Origin: Caldatribacterium sp051549785 | GTDB taxonomy: Bacteria; Atribacterota; Atribacteria; Atribacterales; Caldatribacteriaceae | Direction of reading: 5' to 3' | DNA: 64,000 nucleotides | NCBI RefSeq assembly: GCF_051549785.1 | Contig: NZ_CP189974.1 | Coordinates: forward strand, 1,116,001-1,180,000 | Shown: positions 34,667 through 42,951 of the stretch, in pieces | How positions within the stretch are numbered: position 1 is the stretch's first letter | Layout of the letters: every line of letters begins with the position of its first letter | The notes under the pieces: model-generated | Databases searched by the model: none | Told to the model about the DNA's origin: nothing | The model's input: only the letters and a program-made list of their open reading frames with translations | Translations under genes and position numbers: made by a program

Positions 34667-36871
34667 ATGCCAGAGGAGAAAGCACGTCTTGCCTTTGGTG
34701 TGCGGGGAAGGCTCCTTGCGTTCTTCCTCCTTGTGTCCCTTGTCCCCCTTGCTGTCCTCACATGGCTCAGCACCACGCGTTTTCAGAACACCCTCATGGA
34801 GTGGGAGTTTGAGAACGCCGAAGTCATCGTCGAGAGAGTCGCCAAGGAGCTTGCCTCAACCCTCTCGAGGAACATCGAGTACGCCCACTTTCTCGCAGAA
34901 GACCACACATTGACCTCCCCGGAGATGCCCCCTGAGGAGAAGTCCCGGGTTCTCGCCGAGTTCGTGAAGGACCACCCCCTTGCGCTTTCTGCTTCCCTCA
35001 CGGACGCCTCGGGCATCCAGGTTGCCGATTCAACGGGAAAAGTGGGTGAGGACAAAAGCGACCTTGAGTGGTTCCAGGTCCCCAAAGCGACAGGGAAACC
35101 GTACCTGAGCGACATCCGCCTCTCCCGGGATCTTGGGGTGTACGTTCTCAACGTGGCTGCCCCCGTGTACGACAGGGACGGGGTATTCGCCGGCGTCGTC
35201 ACCCTGCGCCTCGATGCCGCGAAAATCAGCGAAGAAATCACCCAGGGTGTTCGCCTTGCCCAGACCGGGTACCCGTACGTGTACTGCGCAAAGCACAAAG
35301 ACATCGTTGCCCACCCTGATACGTCCCTTGTTGGGAAAACCCTTGAGGAGCTGGGCCTTGGGTTCCTCAACGAGCCCCTGCAGAAAGAAAAAGGGACCGT
35401 GCGGTACACCTTCCGGGGAGTGGAACAGTTTGGGGTCTTTGCGAAAGTCGAGCCCTATCGGTACTTCTCGGGGGACAACTGGAAGGACTGGCGGGCTGTG
35501 GGCGTATTCCCCGTTCAGGAAATCCTTGCCCCCGTCCGGGCACAGGTACAGTTTGCCCTCCTCCTTCTTGCCGTTGTGGGGGTTGCCGTGGCGCTTGTTG
35601 CTTTCGTTTTGAGCGGAAGCTTTGTGGCCCCTGTGAAGCGCATGGTGGTGCACCTTGAGCGCCTTGCCCAGGGAGACCTCACCGCTTCGGTGGAGGAAGC
35701 GCACCTGCGCCGCAGAGACGAGTTTGGGGTGATGGCCCAGGCGTTTGCCGGGATGGTCAAGCGGTGGCAGAGTGTCGTCGGGAGCGTGGTGAACCACGCC
35801 ATGACCCTTGCCGCCTCAAGCGAAGAGCTCACCTCCTCGGTAAGCGAGGTCTCCCGGGCAACCCAGGAGATTGCCAAAACCATTGCCCAGGTTGCCGATG
35901 GAGCAAACCGCCAGGGAGAGGAGCTCCAGAAGCTCAACGAGAGGGTCCATGAGGTGAGCGATGAGGCGAAGAACATCGAGGAACTCTCGAAGAAGAACCT
36001 CAACCTCCTTGAGGTGACGCTCAGAGAAAGGATTAGGAAGAACGCCGAAGCCCTTACCGAGGTCACGAAGAACATCGAGGAGGCGGTGCGGGAGGGTGGA
36101 AGCGTTGCCGATGAGGCAGAGAAAGGCCGGGGGGCCTTGAGCCTCCTCGTGGAGAACATCGGACGCATCGCCCAGATCTCCCAGGAGGTGGGCCAGAGCA
36201 TCGCTAAGCTCGAGGGCCGCTCCCAGGAGATTGGACGGATTGTGGACGTCATCACCGGGATTGCGGAACAGACGAACCTCCTTGCTCTCAATGCCGCGAT
36301 TGAGGCCGCAAGAGCCGGAGAGGCCGGAAGAGGCTTTGCGGTGGTGGCCGAAGAGGTGCGGAAGCTCGCCGAGGGCTCAGCCCAGGCGGCCCAGCAGATT
36401 GCTCAGCTCGTCGCCGAAATCCAGAAGGACACCCAGGATGCCGTGCACCGCATGGACCGGACAAGCGCCGAGGTGGCAGAAGGCGTCTCCCAGGCCCAGA
36501 ACGTGGTCCGGGGGCTCCAGAACATCATCAACGCCATCGGAAAGGTCCGGGAGGCCATTGCCCGGATCAGTGCCTCCCGGGATGTCCTCGAGGGGACCCG
36601 GAGGGACGTAGAGGGGGTGCAGAACGAGGTCATCCGCTTCTTTGGGGACATCGCCAGGGCTGTGGCATCAATCACCGAGAACATCGCCGCCATTGCCGAG
36701 CAGGTGGCCTCTCTTGCCGCCATTGCTGAGGAGAACGCCGCCTCAAGCGAAGAGGTCTCCGCATCCACCGAGGAGCAGAGCGCTTCCCTTGAGGAGATTA
36801 CCTCTTCCGTCGAGACCCTGAGTAAAATCGCCGAGGAACTCCAGGAGGCGGTGGCCGTATTCCGGGTGTGA
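34667..36871 (+). CDS. Methyl-accepting chemotaxis protein
   Basis: The 734-residue protein has an N-terminal membrane helix (LLAFFLLVSLVPLAVLTWL), a large extracytoplasmic sensor of dCache type, a second membrane helix (FALLLLAVVGVAVALVAFVL, about 290-315), HAMP and a long cytoplasmic signalling coiled coil. The hairpin tip EQTNLLALNAAIEAARAGE (about residue 533) is fully conserved and binds CheA/CheW. ATG 34667 has AAAGGAGG eight bases upstream. No other chemotaxis gene is in the window. The ligand is unknown. Confidence 0.95.
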   Translation: MPEEKARLAFGVRGRLLAFFLLVSLVPLAVLTWLSTTRFQNTLMEWEFENAEVIVERVAKELASTLSRNIEYAHFLAEDHTLTSPEMPPEEKSRVLAEFVKDHPLALSASLTDASGIQVADSTGKVGEDKSDLEWFQVPKATGKPYLSDIRLSRDLGVYVLNVAAPVYDRDGVFAGVVTLRLDAAKISEEITQGVRLAQTGYPYVYCAKHKDIVAHPDTSLVGKTLEELGLGFLNEPLQKEKGTVRYTFRGVEQFGVFAKVEPYRYFSGDNWKDWRAVGVFPVQEILAPVRAQVQFALLLLAVVGVAVALVAFVLSGSFVAPVKRMVVHLERLAQGDLTASVEEAHLRRRDEFGVMAQAFAGMVKRWQSVVGSVVNHAMTLAASSEELTSSVSEVSRATQEIAKTIAQVADGANRQGEELQKLNERVHEVSDEAKNIEELSKKNLNLLEVTLRERIRKNAEALTEVTKNIEEAVREGGSVADEAEKGRGALSLLVENIGRIAQISQEVGQSIAKLEGRSQEIGRIVDVITGIAEQTNLLALNAAIEAARAGEAGRGFAVVAEEVRKLAEGSAQAAQQIAQLVAEIQKDTQDAVHRMDRTSAEVAEGVSQAQNVVRGLQNIINAIGKVREAIARISASRDVLEGTRRDVEGVQNEVIRFFGDIARAVASITENIAAIAEQVASLAAIAEENAASSEEVSASTEEQSASLEEITSSVETLSKIAEELQEAVAVFRV

Positions 36872-36886
36872 AGGGAAGGACCAGGA

Positions 36887-36914
36887 AGCCCCGGGGAATT
36901 CCCCGGGGCTTTTC
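36887..36914 (+). terminator. Intrinsic terminator after the chemoreceptor gene
   Basis: AGCCCCGGGG (36887-36896), loop AATT, CCCCGGGGCT (36901-36910), then TTTT. The ten-pair GC stem begins 15 bases after the stop codon. Confidence 0.92.
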
Positions 36915-36931
36915 CATTCTGCTCTTTGTCT

Positions 36932-37102
36932 ATGGCTCAGAAACTTGCCTCTGGCGAAAACCTCAAGGTGGTTCAAGAACTCTTAGGCCATGCCTCGACT
37001 GCCCTCACTCCTGACACCTCCCGCAAGGCTCTGCCGGGATTGAAAGAGCAAGCGGTGGAAAAACCTCGTGGGGTTCTTTCCTCGGTCCGCCATGGAAATT
37101 GA
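36932..37102 (+). pseudogene. Remnant of a tyrosine recombinase/integrase C-terminus
   Basis: A 56-residue frame reads LASGENLKVVQELLGHASTA, then LTPDTSRKALPGLKEQAVEK. The first part is the highly conserved C-terminal box of phage-type integrases (ENxKVVQELLGHAS). The following DTY, whose Tyr is the DNA nucleophile, reads DTS, and the whole catalytic and arm-binding parts upstream are gone. It lies 74 bases from the 3' end of tRNA-Lys, a typical attachment site for such elements. It is probably the scar of a lost integrated element. Confidence 0.8.
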
Positions 37103-37176
37103 GCGGCGTTGCTGTCGAATTGCTGTCAAAGCGGAATTGTGCGGGATGACCAGGTTACCGGAAGCCTTGAAAAACC

Positions 37177-37252
37177 TGGTGAGCCGTGCAGGAATCGAAC
37201 CTGCGACACCCGGATTAAAAGTCCGGTGCTCTACCTACTGAGCTAACGGCCC
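37177..37252 (-). tRNA. tRNA-Lys (TTT)
   Basis: On the minus strand a 76-base cloverleaf has acceptor GGGCCGT/ACGGCTC, encoded CCA, T-loop GGTTCGATTCC and anticodon loop CTTTTAA (anticodon TTT). An 8-base inverted repeat (37149-37156 with 37173-37180) overlaps its 3' end. Confidence 0.96.
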
Positions 37253-37265
37253 ACCGGACAGGGTA

Positions 37266-37294
37266 AATATACTATGAGGAGCAGTGGATGTCAA
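37266..37294 (-). promoter_or_regulatory. Promoter of tRNA-Lys
   Basis: Minus-strand TTGACA (37294-37289), 17-base spacer, TATATT (37271-37266). The predicted start is a few bases before the tRNA 5' end at 37252. Confidence 0.85.
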
Positions 37295-37451
37295 GGGTTG
37301 CCGGATTCCCCGCTTGAGGACCGTTTCCTGTATCCGGGGCCTGGAGTATAACTCAGGCGACATCAGAAGCTTCACCTTGAGGAAGGGGTAAGGGATGAGA
37401 AAGGCACTTTTGGGGATTCTTTGTGCAGAGGTTGAGGGGTAGAGGTTGCAG

Positions 37452-37481
37452 TTGACGCTCAACGGAAAGAAACCCTATAAT
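37452..37481 (+). promoter_or_regulatory. Promoter of tRNA-Leu
   Basis: TTGACG (37452-37457), 18-base spacer, TATAAT (37476-37481), 12 bases before the tRNA. Confidence 0.85.
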
Positions 37482-37493
37482 TTTTCTGCCCCT

Positions 37494-37579
37494 GCGAGAG
37501 TGGCGGAACGGAAGACGCGCTGGACTTAGGATCCAGTGGGCGAAAGCCCGTGCGGGTTCGACTCCCGCCTCTCGCACCA
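37494..37579 (+). tRNA. tRNA-Leu (TAG)
   Basis: An 86-base class II tRNA with a long variable arm (GTGGGCGAAAGCCCGT), acceptor GCGAGAG/CTCTCGC, encoded CCA and anticodon loop CTTAGGA (anticodon TAG). After it, 37580-37735 holds nothing I can recognise. Confidence 0.95.
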
Positions 37580-37735
37580 GAGATGTGATTTGGTGCTGAG
37601 ATTGAGGCTCTCTTACCTTCGAGCGAAGTCTCCTCTTGCGCGTGGCGTATTGCCCCATCTGAACTTCCGTAAGTGGCATCACAGAGCAGAATAGCGCGTG
37701 GTGTTTTGAGTTGAGCCACACCGAGAGTACCATGT

Positions 37736-37764
37736 GTGACAAAGAAGGAATTTTGAACTACAAT
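37736..37764 (+). promoter_or_regulatory. Promoter of the ferredoxin gene
   Basis: GTGACA (37736-37741), 17-base spacer, TACAAT (37759-37764). The predicted leader to GTG 37795 is about 24 bases. Confidence 0.75.
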
Positions 37765-37794
37765 GCTTAAAATGGATTCCCTGGGGGTGGAACG

Positions 37795-38079
37795 GTGGAA
37801 AGCATGAAAATCGAGGTCGAGCTGGCTCAGGCTTTTGGACGGACCTTCGTCAAGGGGAACATCCTCGAAATCCATCCTGTTCGTTGCATGGGTTGCGCTC
37901 ACTGTGTTTCGCTTTGCAAGAAACTGGGACCCAACGTGCTGGAGATTCAGGGCGGAGTGGCGAAGGTCGTCCGTCCCGAGAACTGCATCGGTGACGGGGC
38001 CTGCATGATGGCCTGCCCCACCAAGGCCATATTCCTCATGAGTCGTTACGATCCTGCTAACCCACCGCAGGCCGTGTGA
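37795..38079 (+). CDS. Two-cluster ferredoxin-like protein with an Asp-substituted motif
   Basis: A 94-residue soluble protein. The first motif is C31-x2-C34-x2-C37-x3-C41 and the second C64-x2-D67-x2-C70-x3-C74-P. The Asp in place of the second Cys resembles the Asp-liganded cluster of Pyrococcus furiosus ferredoxin, where the iron is easily lost to give [3Fe-4S]. It is probably an electron carrier, stand-alone and with its own promoter. The start is GTG 37795 or ATG 37804; both have G-rich SD sequences. Confidence 0.85.
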   Translation: MESMKIEVELAQAFGRTFVKGNILEIHPVRCMGCAHCVSLCKKLGPNVLEIQGGVAKVVRPENCIGDGACMMACPTKAIFLMSRYDPANPPQAV

Positions 38080-38082
38080 TCC

Positions 38083-38121
38083 TCTCTGCAGAAGGGTGGT
38101 CACGCCACCTTTCTGCAGAGA
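38083..38121 (+). terminator. Long hairpin after the ferredoxin gene, probable terminator
   Basis: A 17-base arm (38083-38099, starting TCTCTGCAGAAGGG) pairs with 38105-38121 with one G-U pair and a five-base loop. A T-rich stretch (GTTGTTTTT, about 38131-38139) follows only after about ten bases, so termination is plausible but not textbook; mRNA 3'-end protection is another role. The rest of the gap up to 38302 shows no gene. Confidence 0.6.
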
Positions 38122-38302
38122 TACCCCATCGTTGTTTTTGGGTTACTAGACCTCTCCACGTCTCTCCGGGGCCTACAATCCTCACTTTGCACCGCGCATC
38201 CGTGTTCCAAGTAGGAGATCTTCGTATCCAGAAATAAAAGCACCCGGATTGCGGTTGAAAACCAAAAATACCGCTTCCAGGAGCATATGGAGAGGTTGAA
38301 CG

Positions 38303-39487
38303 ATGAGAAGGAAGTTCTGGCAATTCTCTATTCCTGTTGTCCTTTTCGGTGCTTTCCTCCTGTACCGCAATGTCGCCCCGCAGAAAACGGAGTACTTCGT
38401 GCTTGCATCTCGGAACCTCTCGGAAACCTTAGTAGCTGCCGGTCGCATCGAGTTTTCCCGAGAGCTCGTCCTGTCCTTCCCAGTGTCGGGAATCCTGCAG
38501 CAGGTGTCTACCCAGGAAGGGGCGAGGGTCCGGAGGGGGGAGCTCCTTGCCGCCCTTGAGGATTCCCTGGAGCAAAATCGCCTCAAGCTGGCCCGGACGG
38601 AACTGACCCTTGCCGAGATCAACCTCAGGCGAATCGAATCGTACCAGCGGAAACTGGCCGAAGAAGAGCACCGCCGGGCAACCATCAACCTCCAGGCGGC
38701 GCTTGAGCAATACCAGAAGGCCCAGTTCCTCTTTCGCCAGGGGAGCATCCCGGAAGAGGAACTGAAAAAGGCCGAAAGGGACTGGGAAACCGCCCTGTCC
38801 TTAGAGCGTACCACCCGGCTGAACCTCATGGGTGTTCAGGAAGACGGCCCCGTTTTTCTCGAGGCTAAGGCACAGGTCGAGAGGGCCCGGCTTGAGCTCC
38901 TTCAGGCTGAAATCGATGCGCAGAAACGCCGGCTTTATGCCCCTGTCGATGGGATCGTCGTTTCCTTCCCAAAGAACCCCAGAGAGTTCGTTCAGGCAGG
39001 AGAGACCGTCGTGGTGCTGGGGGAGAACCCCTTCCAGGTAGTGATCCGCGTCGATGAGCGGCAGTACAGGAAAATCCGGCCGGGCATGAAAGCCCTGGTG
39101 AGAGAGCAGGCCGACTCTCAGGGAAGAGTCCTTGCTGCTTCCATTGCCAAGATCGCTCCGGCCATTGATACTGCCCAGGGCACGGTGGAGGTCGCTTTGC
39201 TCTTTGACGCACCCCTCACCGGCACAAAGCCGAACGCGGCGGTCAATGTGGAAATCATCCTCCGGGAAGAAAAAGGAATCCTGGCCTTCCCGAAACGGTA
39301 CCTCGCGGATAAAGACACCGTGTGGGTTGCAAAAGGAGGGAGGGCGTATCCTGTGCGCCTCTTGCATGTCACGCCTTTTGAAGAGTGGATACAGACCACG
39401 GATCTTCCCTCCGGAACCATTCTGCTTTCCCCGAGGGGTCTTCGAGAGGGGAAGCGCGTGGTTCTTGGCGAAAGGAGCACCGAGTGA
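38303..39487 (+). CDS. Periplasmic adaptor subunit of an ABC efflux system (HlyD/MacA family)
   Basis: The 394-residue protein has an N-terminal membrane anchor (FSIPVVLFGAFLLYR), a barrel-sandwich half-motif (SFPVSGILQQVSTQEGARVRRGELLAAL), a long alpha-helical hairpin (about residues 90-215) and the second half (LYAPVDGIVVSFPKNPREFVQAGE), then a beta-barrel. This is the membrane fusion protein layout. With the next two genes it forms a MacAB-like tripartite set lacking an outer-membrane channel in the window. Confidence 0.9.
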   Translation: MRRKFWQFSIPVVLFGAFLLYRNVAPQKTEYFVLASRNLSETLVAAGRIEFSRELVLSFPVSGILQQVSTQEGARVRRGELLAALEDSLEQNRLKLARTELTLAEINLRRIESYQRKLAEEEHRRATINLQAALEQYQKAQFLFRQGSIPEEELKKAERDWETALSLERTTRLNLMGVQEDGPVFLEAKAQVERARLELLQAEIDAQKRRLYAPVDGIVVSFPKNPREFVQAGETVVVLGENPFQVVIRVDERQYRKIRPGMKALVREQADSQGRVLAASIAKIAPAIDTAQGTVEVALLFDAPLTGTKPNAAVNVEIILREEKGILAFPKRYLADKDTVWVAKGGRAYPVRLLHVTPFEEWIQTTDLPSGTILLSPRGLREGKRVVLGERSTE

Positions 39488-39488
39488 G

Positions 39489-40712
39489 ATGCTACGCTTT
39501 GCCCTCCTTATGGCCTGGCGTTTTTTGACAACCTCCCGTTCTCAGACCTTTCTCATCATCCTTGGCATCACCGTGGGGGTGGCCATCCAGCTTTTCCTCT
39601 CTTCCTTGATAGCCGGGCTTCAGGCCAATCTCATCAACCAGACCGTTGGCGATGCTCCCCATATCCTCATCGTTCCGGAAGATCGCATACCCCTTTCGAT
39701 CCTCCGTTCTGCAGGGAATCTGGTTCTGAGTCGTCTGGCTGGCCCGGTAAAGGAAGAGGCGAAGATTCTCTCCTGGCAGCGTATCGAAAAGCAACTCATT
39801 GCTCGCCCTGACCTTCGGGCTGTTTCTCCTCTTGTTGAGGGTACCGGGGTGGTCCGTAGAGGCGAGCTGACAAAGAGCGTGCTCCTTAAGGGGGTTGTTC
39901 TCGAAAAGGCAGACCGCATTTACGAGCTTCGGGAACGCACGATTCGGGGAATCCCCCAGACCGGTGGTAGCGGGGTTCTTGTAGGGAAAGTCCTTGCCGA
40001 AGATTTGCGGCTTGAGGTAGGGGACATCATCACGATCACCACGCCTTCGGGGAGAAACGGAACGTTCACCGTAAACGGTGTTTTCGACCTGAGGAACAAA
40101 GTCATCAACGCCTCCTGGGTCTTCTTGGACCTTACCCCGGCCCAGACGCTCCTTGACCTGGAAGGTGCCATATCGGCCATAGAAATCCAGATTGACCAGG
40201 TGTTCCAGTCCGAGCGCATCGCCGAAGAGCTCAGAAAGGTCTTCCCCGAATACACCATTGAAACCTGGCAAACCCGAAACCAGCAGCTCCTCAGTGCCCT
40301 ACGAAGCCAGAGCTTCTCTTCTTATCTCATTCAGTTCTTCGTGCTCCTTGCGGTGACTTTGGGGATTGCCAGTGTCCTTGTGGTCTCGGTCACCCAGCGT
40401 ATCCGGGAAATCGGCATCCTCAAGGCCATGGGCACGACCGATACCGGGGTGAGCCTCGTGTTCTTCGCCCAGGGAGCCATCCTGGGGTCTTTTGGTTCGC
40501 TCTCGGGAGCTCTTGTGGGGTTTTTCCTCATTCGCCTTTTCCAGCAGGCGGCAAAATCCAGCGGTGGCGCCATTTCCTTCTCCATTACCGTGCAACCTGC
40601 GACGCTTCTGGCCATTGTCGTGATTTCCACCGTGGCGAGTCTCCTTGCGGCTGTCTCTCCGGCCCGACAGGCCAGGAAACTCGTTCCTATCGAGGTGATT
40701 CGGAATGGATGA
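39489..40712 (+). CDS. ABC transporter permease, MacB/FtsX type
   Basis: The 407-residue protein has one N-terminal membrane helix (TFLIILGITVGVAIQLFLSSL), a large extracytoplasmic MacB-PCD-like domain (about residues 40-270) and three C-terminal helices ending with SPARQARKLVPIEVIR, the usual tail. The frame is open upstream to 39132 but ATG 39489 just after the adaptor stop gives the normal N-terminus MLRFALLMAWRFL. These permeases drive mechanotransmission-type export rather than moving substrate through the membrane. Confidence 0.92.
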   Translation: MLRFALLMAWRFLTTSRSQTFLIILGITVGVAIQLFLSSLIAGLQANLINQTVGDAPHILIVPEDRIPLSILRSAGNLVLSRLAGPVKEEAKILSWQRIEKQLIARPDLRAVSPLVEGTGVVRRGELTKSVLLKGVVLEKADRIYELRERTIRGIPQTGGSGVLVGKVLAEDLRLEVGDIITITTPSGRNGTFTVNGVFDLRNKVINASWVFLDLTPAQTLLDLEGAISAIEIQIDQVFQSERIAEELRKVFPEYTIETWQTRNQQLLSALRSQSFSSYLIQFFVLLAVTLGIASVLVVSVTQRIREIGILKAMGTTDTGVSLVFFAQGAILGSFGSLSGALVGFFLIRLFQQAAKSSGGAISFSITVQPATLLAIVVISTVASLLAAVSPARQARKLVPIEVIRNG

Positions 40713-41526
40713 ACCGGTGCTCGTTGCACTGCAGAAGGTCAACAAGGTCTATGGAGTAGCGGTGAAGTACCAGGTTCTTTTTGACATCACCATGGCCGTT
40801 CCCCGAGGGCAGTTTTTGGCGCTCATTGGGCCATCCGGATCGGGTAAGACGACGCTCCTCAATATCATTGGAGCCCTCGACCGCCCAACAAGCGGCCACG
40901 TTCTCATCGAAGGGCAGGACCTTGGGAAGCTCTCCGACGAGGCGCTGGCGCGCTTTCGGAACAGGTTCCTGGGGTTCATCTTCCAGTTCCACTACCTTCT
41001 TCCAGAGTTCAACGCCTTAGAAAACGTCCTCATCCCCTACTGGATTGGTTCCGGAAAACCTGGCAAAGAGGTCACAGAGAAAGCCATGTACCTTCTGGAA
41101 CGGGTGGGCCTGAAAGATGCCGCAAGGAAGCGTATCACCCTGCTTTCTGGAGGTCAGCAGCAACGTGTGGCCATTGCCCGGGCCCTCCTCAACGACCCCC
41201 AGCTCATCCTCGCCGATGAACCCACCGGGGCCCTTGATACGAAAACCGGGGAGCAGGTGCTGGAGCTTCTAAATGAAATTCGGCAACAATCGAACACCAC
41301 GATGATTATGGTGACCCACAACCGGGATGTGGCGCTGAAGGCCGACTGGATTATCGAGCTCATCGACGGTAAACTCTGTAAGGAGGTCTATCCTCAGAAA
41401 ATTGGCCTCAAGGAGGCTATGGAAATCCTGGAATCTCATGCCTGCAATCTCGACGACGTGGACGAGAAGTCCGCAAAGGTAACGCAACCAGGTTCTGTGA
41501 AATCCCTGCCCTTTGGGAATCCGTAA
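40705..41526 (+). CDS. ABC transporter ATP-binding protein, MacB/LolD type
   Basis: The 273-residue ATPase has Walker A GPSGSGKTT, the Q-loop FIFQFHYLLPEFNALENV characteristic of the LolD/MacB group, signature LSGGQQQRVAIARALL and Walker B LILADEPTGALDTKTG. A C-terminal tail of about 45 residues after the ATPase core (ESHACNLDDVDEKSAK) is not usual and has no known function. It overlaps the permease by eight bases. Confidence 0.94.
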   Translation: MDEPVLVALQKVNKVYGVAVKYQVLFDITMAVPRGQFLALIGPSGSGKTTLLNIIGALDRPTSGHVLIEGQDLGKLSDEALARFRNRFLGFIFQFHYLLPEFNALENVLIPYWIGSGKPGKEVTEKAMYLLERVGLKDAARKRITLLSGGQQQRVAIARALLNDPQLILADEPTGALDTKTGEQVLELLNEIRQQSNTTMIMVTHNRDVALKADWIIELIDGKLCKEVYPQKIGLKEAMEILESHACNLDDVDEKSAKVTQPGSVKSLPFGNP

Positions 41527-42187
41527 GAAAAGCCGCAAACCTTGCAGAGTATCCTGGGAGTGCAGCGGAGATTCGACAGGAACGAGGCCATTGGAATGCT
41601 TCTTACTCCCGAGAACTTGATGCCACCTCAAGTCGGCGCCACCTATGCCTTCCAGAAACACCCTGGGGGGCAGGAGGAAAGGGACGACGAGGCCACGTTC
41701 GTGGCCGAATCGGAAGGGGCCTGGAGGGTCATGGGAAGGAGCTCTTGAGCGCCCGCCTTCAGGGTGCTGAGCTACTGCTCTTGAAGTCCGAGAAGGCCCT
41801 GGCCAGAAAGGCGCCAGGAGCATTCCTCAGCACAGAGTGTTTCTGTCGTTCTTGGGGTCGTCAATGTGCACATCTTTTGAAACACAGTGCCCGTTGTCAG
41901 CCACTTCTTTCCTACCGGTGTTTTGAAGCTCCACCGCGACAAAAAAACGGTGCGGGTCCTGCTCACAGGCTGCGGCCAGTTCGTGGCAGCTGGCTGGGTG
42001 ATCGGGCGTTCCTTGCGACGTTTTCCTCATGCTTTCCTGGAGCGGGCGAGGAGGATGGCTTCGAGCTCTTCAGGGGGGGCAGAGGCCGGTAGTAGTACCC
42101 CCTGAATTTCCCCGCAGCCCGTCCAATGAGGAACCTGAACTTCGTTTTCTCATCCTTCGACAACGAGGTGGTGTCCATTGCCAGGAG
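41527..42187 (+). other. Gene-poor stretch, probable decayed locus
   Basis: No intact gene can be supported in this 660-base gap. On the minus strand, from ATG 42178, a frame reads MDTTSLSKDEKTKFRFLIGR, then AAGKFRGYYYRPLP, and breaks at a run of seven C (42073-42079 on the plus strand, as G). Adding one base there lets it continue PPEELEAILLARSRKA and stop, directly overlapping a second frame (42030-41827, 67 residues, containing HRFFVAVELQNTGRK). That in turn overlaps a third short frame ending FSDFKSSSSAP. Codon use looks coding-like, but I recognise no family. Confidence 0.5.
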
Positions 42188-42215
42188 TTGGCAAATTCCG
42201 GTATTATGGTATAAT
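42188..42215 (+). promoter_or_regulatory. Promoter of the tenA-sudBA-lpd-gcvH-lipM operon
   Basis: TTGGCA (42188-42193), 16-base spacer, TATAAT (42210-42215) with extended TGG. Predicted start near 42222, immediately before the tenA SD. Confidence 0.8.
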
Positions 42216-42237
42216 CCCCCAGGAAGGAGCCGGGACC

Positions 42238-42951
42238 GTGCAGGGGTTTTTCGAGGAACTTCGAAAGAGTGTGGAGCGAAAGTGGCAGGGGATTCTTGAG
42301 CATCCGTTCCTGGTGGAGCTTGCCTGTGGCACCCTGCCCCGGGAGAAGTTCTTCTACTACCTGAGCCAGGATGACCACTACCTTGAGGACATGCTGGCGA
42401 CCCTTGGAATCCTTGTGGCGAAGGCCAACGCTCGGGACCTTCGCCGTTTTGCCGTACGGCTTCTCCATGAGACGGTCCAGGGGGAAATCGCCCTCCACGA
42501 GCTTCTCGAGAAAGAAGAAGGGTTCGTCCCCTTCCCTCCGGGCGATGTGACCCTGCAGTACGGCGATTTTCTCCTCCGTACGGCGCTCACCTCCGGCCCC
42601 TTTGCAATCCTTGTGGCCCTTGCCCCCTGCTTTGTGAGCTACCGGGATATCGGGCTCCGGTATGCTGGAAAGCTCTGTGACCACACGCCCTCCATTTACC
42701 GGACCTTCATCGAAAGCTACGCTGGAGAGGCATACGGGAGTCTCGTGGAGGGTTTCCTCGCTTTCCTTGAAGAGGAAGCCTCTCAGGCGGCGTCCTGGCA
42801 GAAGGAGGAGGTCTTTGCGGTTTTTTCCAGAGCGACACACTACGAGTGGCTCTTTTGGGAAAAGAGCTATCAGTTTTCGGAGGAGGATGGACGTGGCGAG
42901 GATTCTCAAAAAGGAAGTGCTGACCCCACAGATCAAACTCATGGTGGTTGA
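42238..42951 (+). CDS. tenA: TenA/thiaminase II family protein
   Basis: TenA enzymes hydrolyse aminopyrimidine compounds for thiamine salvage; PqqC is a related fold. The 237-residue protein has LSQDDHYLEDMLATLG (active-site Asp region) and the PCFVSYRDIG motif containing the expected catalytic Cys. GTG 42238 has AAGGAG eight bases upstream; an earlier in-frame start is upstream of the promoter. The last 20 residues (from YQFSEEDGRGEDS) are low in hydrophobics and overlap sudB, so they may be unstructured. No thiamine gene is nearby, so a different role in this operon is possible. Confidence 0.85.
   Translation: MQGFFEELRKSVERKWQGILEHPFLVELACGTLPREKFFYYLSQDDHYLEDMLATLGILVAKANARDLRRFAVRLLHETVQGEIALHELLEKEEGFVPFPPGDVTLQYGDFLLRTALTSGPFAILVALAPCFVSYRDIGLRYAGKLCDHTPSIYRTFIESYAGEAYGSLVEGFLAFLEEEASQAASWQKEEVFAVFSRATHYEWLFWEKSYQFSEEDGRGEDSQKGSADPTDQTHGG

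Noticed and set aside
41542..41748. A plus-strand frame of 68 codons after the ABC ATPase gene.
   Set aside because: No convincing SD or family, and the minus strand of the same stretch looks equally coding-like.
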